A DNA stretch of 64,000 nucleotides, from NCBI GenBank assembly GCA_963699105.1, contig CAVOTI010000003.1, positions 558,001 through 622,000 on the forward strand. The letters run 5' to 3'. The notes under the pieces were generated by a model. That model had not been told where the DNA came from and did no database searches. It saw only the letters and a list, made by a program, of their open reading frames with translations. This document shows, one piece after another, positions 27,319-34,946 of this stretch. How positions within the stretch are numbered: position 1 is the stretch's first letter; each line of letters opens with the position of its first letter. A program made the position numbers and the translations under genes. This stretch comes from Bog-756 sp963699105. Lineage in GTDB: Bacteria > Actinomycetota > Acidimicrobiia > Acidimicrobiales > RAAP-2.

Positions 27319-29277
27319 GTGACGGTCCATCGGGCATTCTCACCGGGGTCACATCGGGCGCTGGTCCGGGGGTGGCGAGTGGCCGCCGCTCTCGTTGTGG
27401 TGCTCATCGGGGCGCTGGTGCTGCCCGTTCCGGCCCACGCCGCCGGAGGCAGGGGCGGAGACAAGGCGTCCGGCCGGGGCCGGACTGGGAGCCGATCGGC
27501 ACCGGCGGACACCAAGGCGAGGCCCAAGACCCCTTTCCCGGCCACCGGTTACTTCTCCATCGGCCGGAAGGACGGCCAGTCGTTCTTCGTCACGCCAACC
27601 GGCCAGCCGTTCTTCTCCTCCGGTATCGACCACGTCTCGTCCGACCCCGACACCGATCAGTCGACCGGCCAATGCCCATACTGCGAGACCATCCAGAGTG
27701 AGTACCCGAGCACGGCGGCCTGGGCCACGGCCACGGTGGCCCAACTCCGTTCGTGGGGCTTCAACAGTCTCGGAGCCTTCAGCGACGACGGCACCTTTGC
27801 CAGCCAGATGCCCTACAGCGTCCAACTGGGCATGGCCAGTGGCGACGACTGGTTCGCTCCTTCGTTCGTCACCAACGCCGACGAGGTGGCGGCCACCCAG
27901 GTGGCGCCTCTGGCCGACGACCCCAACCTCATCGGCTGGTATACCGACAGCGAACTCGACTGGGGACCGAACGGGAGTGATCTCGAAACGCAGCTCCAGC
28001 ACTATCTGGCCCTCCCGGCGGGCTCGCCCGGTCTGGCTGTCGCCCAGCAGTACGTCGGAAATCCCAACGGCTTCGTCTACGCCCTGGCCACTCGGTACTT
28101 CCAGGTCACCACGGCGGCCATCCGCATGTACGACACCCACCACCTGATCCTCGGGGTCAAGGCCGAAGGCCAGGAGATCCAGCCCCAGCTGCTCGAAGCG
28201 GCCAGCCCCTACGTGGACGTCTTCAGCATCGACGACTACCAGCTGATGCCCGGTTTCGCCCAGGCCGTCGATCGGATCTGGCCCCAGTACCTCCCGGTCA
28301 CCACCACCTTCGACAACTTCGAGCAGTACGTGAAACGCCCGATCATGGTGGCCGAATACTCGTTCATCGCCACCACTCCCCAGACGCCGGACACCGTGCC
28401 CGGTGTGTACGCCGTCTATCCCGACCAACAGGCCCGGGCCGCGGCGTACACCGACTACATCGCCCCGCTGTACGAGCACGCCCCGTGGGTGGTCGGCGAC
28501 GAATGGTTCGAATACGTGGACGAGCCCCAGGGAGGGCGGTTCGACGGCGAGAACGACAACTTCGGAGTGGTGGACGTGGAGAACCAGCCCTACCAGGACC
28601 TGGTCGACCAGATGGAGATCCTGCATTCGGTGGCGCCCGACCGCATCGACCAGAGCGGTCCGTCCTGCGACTCGTGGGCCGACACCCCCACCGGGGTCAC
28701 GTGCACCGCCTACCTTCCCAAAGAGACCTATCCGTTGAGCGTCTTCAGCACCACCCTTCCGGGGGCCACCCAGGGGACCGCGTACTCCAACTACGTGATC
28801 GCCATCGGCGGTAGACCGAAGTACTCGTTCTCGGTGACCGGGGGGTCCTTTCCGGAAGGTCTCAAATTCGGCGCCAAGACCGGCCTGGTCTCCGGCAAAC
28901 CCAAGGTCTTCGGAACCTTCGACTTCACCGTGACGGCAACCGATTCGACTTCCCCGACACCGGAGACGTCGACCCAGACCGAATCGATCACCATCGCTCC
29001 GAAGGAGGTGGTGGTGGCCACGACCAAGCTCCACCCGGCCGTTGTGGGCAAGTCGTTCTCTGAAACCCTGGCGGCCAAGCGAGGCGATCCTCCCTATACG
29101 TGGACCAAGTCCTCCGGCGCCCTGCCCCCCGGTCTGACGCTCGGGGCCGGTGGCACGATCCAGGGAGTCCCCACCATACCGGGGACCTTCGCCTTCACCG
29201 CCCGGGTCACCGATTCGTACGATCCTGCCGATACGGCTACTCGGGCCTTGACCATGTCAGTGGCAGCGGCCAGGTGA
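27319..29277 (+). CDS. Secreted agarase-like glycoside hydrolase with two Ig-like domains
   Basis: Secreted protein of 652 aa. A signal peptide (VAAALVVVLIGALVLPVPAHA) starts about residue 17. The catalytic part (about 75-460) opens with GYFSIGRKDGQSFFVTPTGQ and has two likely catalytic glutamates: Glu212 in WYTDSELDWG and Glu346 in MVAEYSF, the clan-A arrangement seen in GH50 beta-agarases. Two He_PIG-type Ig-like domains follow (about 475-560 and 565-650; PEGLKF and PPGLTL turns). GTG 27319 has AGAGGGGG upstream. GH50 membership is probable but unproven; other galactan-type substrates are possible. Confidence 0.75.
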   Translation: MTVHRAFSPGSHRALVRGWRVAAALVVVLIGALVLPVPAHAAGGRGGDKASGRGRTGSRSAPADTKARPKTPFPATGYFSIGRKDGQSFFVTPTGQPFFSSGIDHVSSDPDTDQSTGQCPYCETIQSEYPSTAAWATATVAQLRSWGFNSLGAFSDDGTFASQMPYSVQLGMASGDDWFAPSFVTNADEVAATQVAPLADDPNLIGWYTDSELDWGPNGSDLETQLQHYLALPAGSPGLAVAQQYVGNPNGFVYALATRYFQVTTAAIRMYDTHHLILGVKAEGQEIQPQLLEAASPYVDVFSIDDYQLMPGFAQAVDRIWPQYLPVTTTFDNFEQYVKRPIMVAEYSFIATTPQTPDTVPGVYAVYPDQQARAAAYTDYIAPLYEHAPWVVGDEWFEYVDEPQGGRFDGENDNFGVVDVENQPYQDLVDQMEILHSVAPDRIDQSGPSCDSWADTPTGVTCTAYLPKETYPLSVFSTTLPGATQGTAYSNYVIAIGGRPKYSFSVTGGSFPEGLKFGAKTGLVSGKPKVFGTFDFTVTATDSTSPTPETSTQTESITIAPKEVVVATTKLHPAVVGKSFSETLAAKRGDPPYTWTKSSGALPPGLTLGAGGTIQGVPTIPGTFAFTARVTDSYDPADTATRALTMSVAAAR

Positions 29278-29332
29278 CCCCCCTCCGTCCGATCAACCTG
29301 CCCCGGCCCCCAGAGACGGCTTGGCCCACCCG

Positions 29333-30922
29333 TCATCCGGTCTGGCTCCCCTGGTTGGGCAGCACCACCACCACCAGCAGGGCGGCTATGGCCACCATCA
29401 CGGCCGCGATCACCAGGGCCAGGTCCATGCCGGACACGAATGACTGGCGGGCGAGGGCGGCAAGGGCCTTGCCCTGCTTTTCCGGAGCCCGTTGCGCCAC
29501 AGCCAGAGCCGCCCCCACCGAGCTCTCGATGAGCCTCTGAACGGAGGCGGGGACGCCGGCACGGGCGATGACCGGGGCCACGAGGTGCTGATAGCGCAGA
29601 GTCAACGCTGTGCCCAGGACGCCGACCCCCAGAGCTCCTCCGATCTGCATGGCGGTGTCGTTGGTGGCCGAGCCGACTCCGGCCTCCTCGATGGGCAGCG
29701 ACCCCATCACCGACTCGGTGCAGGGGGCCAGGGCCAGGGCCACTCCCACGCCCAGCACCACGAACGGCCCGATGCAGTCGGCGTAGGTCCCGGCCACCGT
29801 GGTCCTCGACAGCACCCCGAGTCCCACGGCGATCAGGCCCATGCCCGATCCGACCACCAACTTGGTGCCGACCCTCCGGGCCACCACCACCGACAGTGGA
29901 GCGATGAGCAGTAGGGCCAGGGCCACCGGGGCAATTCGCACACCCGCTTCGAGAGGGCTGAAGGCCAGGACGAACTGCAGATACTGGGTCATGAGGAAGA
30001 ACATCCCGAGCAGGGCGAAGAGCACGAGGGCCAGGGCGGCGATGGCCACGCTGTAACGACGTTTGGCGAAGAAGCGGAGCGGCAACATGGGATGGTCGAT
30101 CCGCCTCTCCCAGATCACGAACACGGCGATGGTGGCCGACGCTCCCGCCAACGCACCCACGATCAATGGCGAAGTCCAGCCCCGACCCGGGGCTTCGATG
30201 ATTCCCCAGAGCAGCAGCCCCAGTCCGAGAATCGACAGCCCGGCGCCGAGCGGGTCGGGGCGGGTGGAGGACGGGTTCTTGGAGTTGGGGACCAACCACA
30301 CGGCGGCCATCAGACCGACCACGGCAATGGGCACGTTGACCAAGAAGACCGAACCCCACCAGAAGTGGGCCAACAGGAACCCACCCACGATCGGGCCGAA
30401 GGCGACCCCCAGTCCGGTGGTGCCCGACCAGATCCCGATGGCCCGAACCCGATCCCGCTCGGCGGTGAAGACATTGGTGAGGATCGAAAGCGTGCACGGC
30501 ATGAGAGCCGCGGCTCCGATCCCCATCACCGCCCGAGCCGCCGTCAGTCGGTCAGGGCTCCCCGACCAGGCGGCGAGGGCCGACCCGCCACCGAAGACCA
30601 CCAGCCCGGCCATGAACACCCATTTCCGGCCGACCCGGTCACCCAGCGCCCCGAGAGACAGCAGGAGACCGGCAAAGACCACGGCATAGGCGTCGACCAT
30701 CCACTGCAGCTGGGTGGAGCTGGCACCGATGCCCCGCACGATCGACGGGAGCGCCACGTTGAGGACGGTGTTGTCCAGGCTGATGAGGAGCAGGGTGACG
30801 CACAACACGGAAAGGGTGGCCCAGCGGCGCCGGGTGCCGGCTGGCCGCACGGTGGACGAGCGGTCCAGCGGCGCCGGGCTCGTCACTCTCAGAGCGTCGC
30901 GGCGAAGCTGTTCAGATCCCAC
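29333..30922 (-). CDS. MFS drug exporter, DHA2 (14-TM) family
   Basis: Membrane protein of 529 aa. Motif C-like and DHA2 features are present: LDNTVLNVALPSI in TM1, QLQWMVDAYAVVFAGLLL, LGDRVGRKW (motif A), GIWSGTTGLGVAFGPIVGG and a final helix. The signature is that of EmrB/QacA-type proton antiporters exporting hydrophobic compounds. GTG start at 30920-30922. A closely similar pump lies at 53784. No regulator adjoins it. It converges with the glycoside hydrolase. Confidence 0.92.
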   Translation of the reverse strand: MGSEQLRRDALRVTSPAPLDRSSTVRPAGTRRRWATLSVLCVTLLLISLDNTVLNVALPSIVRGIGASSTQLQWMVDAYAVVFAGLLLSLGALGDRVGRKWVFMAGLVVFGGGSALAAWSGSPDRLTAARAVMGIGAAALMPCTLSILTNVFTAERDRVRAIGIWSGTTGLGVAFGPIVGGFLLAHFWWGSVFLVNVPIAVVGLMAAVWLVPNSKNPSSTRPDPLGAGLSILGLGLLLWGIIEAPGRGWTSPLIVGALAGASATIAVFVIWERRIDHPMLPLRFFAKRRYSVAIAALALVLFALLGMFFLMTQYLQFVLAFSPLEAGVRIAPVALALLLIAPLSVVVARRVGTKLVVGSGMGLIAVGLGVLSRTTVAGTYADCIGPFVVLGVGVALALAPCTESVMGSLPIEEAGVGSATNDTAMQIGGALGVGVLGTALTLRYQHLVAPVIARAGVPASVQRLIESSVGAALAVAQRAPEKQGKALAALARQSFVSGMDLALVIAAVMVAIAALLVVVVLPNQGSQTG

Positions 30923-31379
30923 AACATCCAGCTCTCTCTGAGTTCGGATCGACGCCGGAAGTTCGGTCGATTCGTTCGATCCTCAACGAGAATCGAAAAC
31001 GGAGCCGAGTTCGCTCTTTTCGATCTCCACCAAGCACTCGTTCACCCGTCCGAGTCTACGAGTCCCGTCAACGACTCGAATCCTTCCTGCGGTGTGGTCG
31101 GCAACGGTCGGCCATCCTCCCCTCTCCGACTCGGCTCGTCTCGGTGTGATCGGTTGTCATTGTGAAGCGCCAGAGAAGCGGTCGACAGGGCCAAGGGGTC
31201 CATGGCCCTGAACCGGACGCCGAACACCGGTCCGGGCGGTGCGACGGGTCCGGGGACCGCCTGACCCGGCGGCCGGCGATGGTCGATACCGGACTCGATA
31301 CCGACACCGGCCGCGATGCGGGCCAAGACCCGGAGTCGGGGCCGGTCTGAGGCCCGCCTACCCACCGGGCCGCCATCGG
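30923..31379. other. Intergenic region without a recognised gene
   Basis: 457 bp between the MFS exporter start and the universal stress protein stop. It should carry the MFS promoter near 30925-31050, which is locally lower in GC (for example around 31001-31020). An imperfect inverted repeat, CGATTCGTT ... AACGAGAATCG, at about 30973-31000 could be an operator. I see no convincing coding sequence or RNA. Confidence 0.5.
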
Positions 31380-32375
31380 TCAGGGCGAAGGTGTGGGTGA
31401 AGCCACCGGTTGATCCTGTCCGGCCGACCGGTCGAGGCCCGGATTCATCGGCGTAACTTCTGCGATGGGGTCTTGGGCGACGTGCGGTCGTGCGATCACC
31501 ACCGCACACTTGGCGTGGCGGGCGCACTGATGAGCCACCGACCCGAGCAACAGGTGGTTGAAACTCCCGTGACCCCGTGCTCCGATGACCAGGAGCTCAG
31601 CCCCGGCCGAGGCGTCGAGGAGCGCCGGGACCGTCGCCCCGAATCGGGCCAGGACCTCGACAGGAACGTCCGGCGCCCACTTCTGGGCGTACTCGGTGGC
31701 GGCATCGATGATTTCGCCGGCGGCCACCTCGTAGCCCTCCGGCGGACCCAGCACGAACGTGCCGATGGGCGGGTACTGCCAGGCGAAGACGGCCTGGACC
31801 GACGCCGAGCGTATCGTGGCTTCTTCCAGCGCCCACCGGAAGGCCTGGGTGGACCCGAATGACCCGTCGACTCCGACGATGATCCGCGGTTCGACCGCTC
31901 GCAGCGGCAACACGTCGGGGTCCCCGTGGACCACCGCCACCGGCGAGTGGGCGTACTGGATGCACTGATCGCTGACCGAGCCCAACAACAGCTCCTCGAA
32001 TCCGCCCCGGCCCCGCGCCCCCACCACCAGCAGATCCGCCGACCTGGTTGCATCGGTGAGCACCAGGGACGGCGGCCAGTCCACGACCTCGGTGCGGACC
32101 AGCACCGACGGGTGCCGGGTGGCTATCAGGCCGCGGGCATCATCGACGATGGCCCGCCCGGGCGAAAGATCCGACGTACCCGGCTCGTACCAGCCCGGTA
32201 GGTGCTCGGGCTCGCCCACCTGGCCGAACACGATCTTCAGCATCGAACTCCGGCGCTTGGCCTCATCGGATGCCCATTTCAGGGCGAAACGAGAGTGCTC
32301 CGATCCGTCGACGCCCACCACGATGGTGTGCTCGTCTCGTGGTTGGTGGATGATCCCCACGTCAGTTGTCGGCAC
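31380..32375 (-). CDS. Tandem universal stress protein (two UspA domains)
   Basis: Protein of 331 aa with two UspA domains. Domain 1 opens IVVGVDGSEHSRFALKWA and has the ATP-binding GARGRGGFEELLLGSVS; domain 2 opens IIVGVDGS and has GARGHGSFNHLLLGSVA. Both keep the G-x2-G-x9-G-S ATP pattern. Tandem Usp proteins such as Rv2623 are classic DosR-regulon members in M. tuberculosis. GTG 32373-32375 is preferred over GTG 32390 because AAGGGAG lies 6 nt before it. It follows the 53-aa gene by 32 bp and so shares the DosR-like site at 32642. Confidence 0.9.
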   Translation of the reverse strand: MPTTDVGIIHQPRDEHTIVVGVDGSEHSRFALKWASDEAKRRSSMLKIVFGQVGEPEHLPGWYEPGTSDLSPGRAIVDDARGLIATRHPSVLVRTEVVDWPPSLVLTDATRSADLLVVGARGRGGFEELLLGSVSDQCIQYAHSPVAVVHGDPDVLPLRAVEPRIIVGVDGSFGSTQAFRWALEEATIRSASVQAVFAWQYPPIGTFVLGPPEGYEVAAGEIIDAATEYAQKWAPDVPVEVLARFGATVPALLDASAGAELLVIGARGHGSFNHLLLGSVAHQCARHAKCAVVIARPHVAQDPIAEVTPMNPGLDRSAGQDQPVASPTPSP

Positions 32376-32407
32376 GGTGGCTCCCTTCACTGGGCGTGGA
32401 CAGGCGG

Positions 32408-32569
32408 CTATCGGGGGACGACGACGGTGATGGCAGCCCGGCGCGCCAGTTCGAGCTCCCGGCGGGTCATGGCGATGTCGTCGATGAGATAGGGGTTGAG
32501 CGCCGACCTCCGAGAGCCGCGGCTCCCCGAACTCCCATGCCTGTGCGATTGACTGGTCGAGTACTTCAT
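32408..32569 (-). CDS. Small basic protein (53 aa), first gene of Usp unit
   Basis: ATG at 32567-32569 with GGAGG 6 nt upstream, ending TAG 32408-32410, 32 bp before the universal stress protein. The protein has a Ser/Arg/His-rich N-terminal half and a C-terminal half NPYLIDDIAMTRRELELARR followed by a short Val-rich end. No family recognised. A DosR-like site lies 72 bp upstream. The good ribosome site, the promoter element and the operon position make it a likely real gene. Confidence 0.65.
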   Translation of the reverse strand: MKYSTSQSHRHGSSGSRGSRRSALNPYLIDDIAMTRRELELARRAAITVVVPR

Positions 32570-32641
32570 GAGGGCCTCCGTTGGTCTACGGCATTCGCAT
32601 GCCACCACCACCATTGGACCCCGTTACGCGACCGGGGTGTA

Positions 32642-32655
32642 GGGCCAAAGGTCCC
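32642..32655 (-). promoter_or_regulatory. DosR-like box upstream of 53-aa gene and Usp
   Basis: Reads GGGACCTTTGGCCC on the minus strand, facing the 53-aa gene 72 bp downstream. It matches the 14-bp pattern shared by eight sites in this window and resembles the mycobacterial DosR box (GGGAC-N4-GTCCC). Confidence 0.75.
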
Positions 32656-32825
32656 GCCGTCTGAGTGACGCGGCCTCACCCTCACCACCATCATCGACCG
32701 CCCGGTGGCACCTGCGGGTGGGGCCACGTCGTCGGGCGTGCGGTCCGCCCCCGCCTCGTTCACCCGTCATCGGTGGACGGCCGACCGCCCATCGGGCGAA
32801 CACCGGGGCCCGGACCAGGGGTGGG

Positions 32826-33497
32826 TCAGGTCCCGGTGGCGTCGGTCCGACGGGCCTGGTCGGATCGCTCTTTGATGCGGGTGGCGTAGGTGGCGGCCTG
32901 GGTCCGCCGCTCCATGCCGAGCTTGGCCAACAGATTGGACACGTAGTTCTTGACCGTCTTCTCGGCCAGGAACAGCGAGCCGGCGATCTGGCGATTGGTC
33001 TGTCCGTCGGCCACCAGATCGAGGATGCGCTTCTCCTGTGGGGTGAGGCCGGCCAGCAGCGGATCTTCCTGGGGCCCCTGGTGCAGCTTGTCCATTGCCT
33101 GCTTGGTCAGCGCCGGGTCGAGCAACGATTCCCCGCCGGCCACCCGGCGGACGTCCTCCACCAGGTTCGACGCCCCCACCTGCTTCAGTACGTAGCCGGA
33201 GGCGCCGGCCATGATGGCGGCCATGAGTGCCTCGTCATCGGCATAGGAGGTGAGCATCACGCAGGCAATCTCGGGCGACGAGGATCGGATGTCGCGACAG
33301 ACCTCGATGCCACTGCCATCGGGAAGACGGACGTCGAGAATTGCCACGTGGGGCCGGGTCGGGGGTATACGGTCGAGGGCGTCACCGGCAGTAGCCGCCT
33401 CACCCACTACCACGAAGCCGTCGTCTGCTTCGAAGAGTGAACGGAGCCCCGTACGGACGATCTCATGATCATCGAGAAGAAACACCCTGATGCTCAA
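32826..33497 (-). CDS. devR: DosR/DevR-type NarL-family response regulator
   Basis: Protein of 223 aa. Receiver domain with Asp9/Asp10, phosphoacceptor Asp55 (VAILDVRLPDGSGIEVCRD), Thr/Ser at LTSY and Lys105 in YVLKQV. The LuxR-type DNA-binding domain (about 150-215) contains LAEKTVKNYVSNLLAKLGM, with Lys180, Lys183 and Asn184 in the places of the DNA-contacting residues of M. tuberculosis DosR, and ERRTQAA thereafter. Resemblance to DosR is strong along the full length. Start is TTG at 33495-33497, placed by AAGGAG 8 nt upstream; no in-frame ATG fits. Divergent from its presumed kinase gene. No DosR-like box is obvious at its own promoter. Confidence 0.92.
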   Translation of the reverse strand: MSIRVFLLDDHEIVRTGLRSLFEADDGFVVVGEAATAGDALDRIPPTRPHVAILDVRLPDGSGIEVCRDIRSSSPEIACVMLTSYADDEALMAAIMAGASGYVLKQVGASNLVEDVRRVAGGESLLDPALTKQAMDKLHQGPQEDPLLAGLTPQEKRILDLVADGQTNRQIAGSLFLAEKTVKNYVSNLLAKLGMERRTQAATYATRIKERSDQARRTDATGT

Positions 33498-33520
33498 CTG
33501 CCGACTCCTTCGACTTTCCC

Positions 33521-33552
33521 CTGCTCGAAACAGGCCTTCAAGCTTCGAGCAG
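33521..33552. promoter_or_regulatory. Inverted repeat between devR-like and kinase genes
   Basis: Perfect 9-bp inverted repeat CTGCTCGAA (33521-33529) and TTCGAGCAG (33544-33552) with a 14-nt loop, inside the 158-bp divergent region. It sits 24 bp before the response-regulator start and could be a repressor operator for both promoters or an RNA hairpin in the regulator leader. It does not resemble the DosR-like boxes. Confidence 0.5.
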
Positions 33553-33655
33553 AGGTCCCGTGTGGTCCCGCTCCAGGTTTGACGGCCGGTCCACACGGGC
33601 TCAGCGACCGCCCGACCGAGGTCAGGATAGTCGTTCGGGGTCACGGGAGGCCCTC

Positions 33656-34792
33656 GTGCCGTACCGGTCCATAGACGACCCGGCCAAGCTCCGCCGGGTG
33701 CTCGAGGCGGCCCTGTTGCTCGAGGCCGATCTCGAACTGCCGTCCCTGCTGCGCCACATCGTCGACGAGGCCCGATCGATGACCAACGCCCGCTACGGCG
33801 CCCTCGGTGTGCTCAACGACGAGGGGAATGCCCTGTCCGAGTTCATCACTGTCGGGCTGGAGCCAGACGAGGAGAGGCAGATCGGCAACCGCCCGACCGG
33901 GCGAGGCGTGCTGGGGCTGCTGATCTCGGACCCCAAGCCCAAGCGACTCGTCGAACTGGGCACTGACCCGACGAGTTACGGCTTTCCTCCCAATCACCCC
34001 CCGATGACGTCGTTCCTCGGGGTACCCATCAAGGTGCGGGACGAGGTCTACGGAAATCTCTATCTCACCGACAAGATCGGCTGGTCCGAGTTCACCTCCG
34101 ACGACGAGGCCTTGATCGGTGCTCTGGCGGTGACGGCGGGAATCGCCATCGAGAACGCCCGACTGCACTCCCGAGTCCAAGAGGTCGCCGTCTACGAGGA
34201 GCGGGATCGCCTGGCCAGAGATCTTCACGACACGGTCATCCAAAGGCTGTTCGCCATCGGCCTGTCCCTTCAGAGCCTGGCCGGCAACCCGTCGGCATCG
34301 GGCATATCGGATCGACTTCAACGGACGATCTCGGACGTCGACGAAACCATCCGTCAGGTCAGGACCAGCATCTTCGAGCTCGGTTCCCAACAACTCGACC
34401 GGGGAATTCGGGCCAGCGTGCTCACCCTGTTGGAGGAGCTCGAGCCGATTGTGGGGTTCGGCGTCCACGCCTCGTTCGAAGGTCCAGTGGACACGGCCGT
34501 TCCCGACACGGTGAGCGAGCACCTGCTGGCCACCCTCCGGGAAGCGATCACCAACATAGGACGCCACGCCCGAGCCACCCGAGCCACAGTGGCCATCACG
34601 GTGGGTGACGGCCACTGCCTCCTACAGGTCGTCGACGACGGTGGCGGCATCGACCAATCCCCATCGGGCGGCGGTGGGCTCGGATTGGGCAATCTGCGTC
34701 GCCGGGCCGAGAAGCTGCACGGGACCTTCGACTTCACCAGCCCGGAAGGCGGCGGAACGGTGCTGACCTGGCGGGTCCCCCTCGCCCAGTAG
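33656..34792 (+). CDS. DosS-like sensor histidine kinase with a single GAF domain
   Basis: Cytoplasmic kinase of 378 aa: one GAF domain (about 23-170), a HisKA_3 dimerisation domain with His191 in RDLHDTVIQRLFAIGLSLQ, and an HATPase domain with GxG boxes (DDGGG, GLGLGNLRRRAEKLHG). The GAF sequence (ARYGALGV, GRGVLGLLISDPKPKRL, SYGFPPNHPPM, FLGVPIKVRDEVYGNLYLTDK) closely resembles the heme-binding GAF-A of DosS/DosT, with His114 in the place I assign to the proximal heme His. The second GAF of DosS is absent. GTG 33656 has GGGAGG upstream. Probably phosphorylates the adjacent regulator in response to O2/NO/CO or redox. Confidence 0.88.
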   Translation: MPYRSIDDPAKLRRVLEAALLLEADLELPSLLRHIVDEARSMTNARYGALGVLNDEGNALSEFITVGLEPDEERQIGNRPTGRGVLGLLISDPKPKRLVELGTDPTSYGFPPNHPPMTSFLGVPIKVRDEVYGNLYLTDKIGWSEFTSDDEALIGALAVTAGIAIENARLHSRVQEVAVYEERDRLARDLHDTVIQRLFAIGLSLQSLAGNPSASGISDRLQRTISDVDETIRQVRTSIFELGSQQLDRGIRASVLTLLEELEPIVGFGVHASFEGPVDTAVPDTVSEHLLATLREAITNIGRHARATRATVAITVGDGHCLLQVVDDGGGIDQSPSGGGGLGLGNLRRRAEKLHGTFDFTSPEGGGTVLTWRVPLAQ

Positions 34793-34850
34793 GGTCGCCG
34801 CCCGATCCGCCCCCGGGTCGCCCGGGACGGCCACACCCCCCTTCGCAGAA

Positions 34851-34864
34851 GGGACTTTGTCCCC
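34851..34864 (+). promoter_or_regulatory. DosR-like box upstream of arginine deiminase operon
   Basis: GGGACTTTGTCCCC, 82 bp before the antiporter start. GGGAC/GTCCC arms are perfect but separated by 3 bp, not 4, so it is a slightly compressed version of the other sites. Confidence 0.6.
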
Positions 34865-34946
34865 TATTGGAGGTTTCTCCAGCTCCGTACCGTGTAGGTA
34901 GACGGTCACCGCGGAGTCGGTTGGGCTCCCACGGAAAGGAGTCCAG

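Noticed and set aside
27349..29034. 561-aa minus-strand open frame
   Set aside because: Shadow of the secreted glycoside hydrolase; His/Gly/Val-rich with no domain logic.
31188..31204. Sequence resembling the DosR-like box (GGGCCAAGGGGTCC)
   Set aside because: Half-site spacing is wrong and it lies about 270 bp from the nearest gene start that it could serve.
32566..32763. Minus-strand 65-aa frame between the Usp unit and the response regulator
   Set aside because: It spans the DosR-like box, lacks a ribosome site and has skewed composition with a Trp run.
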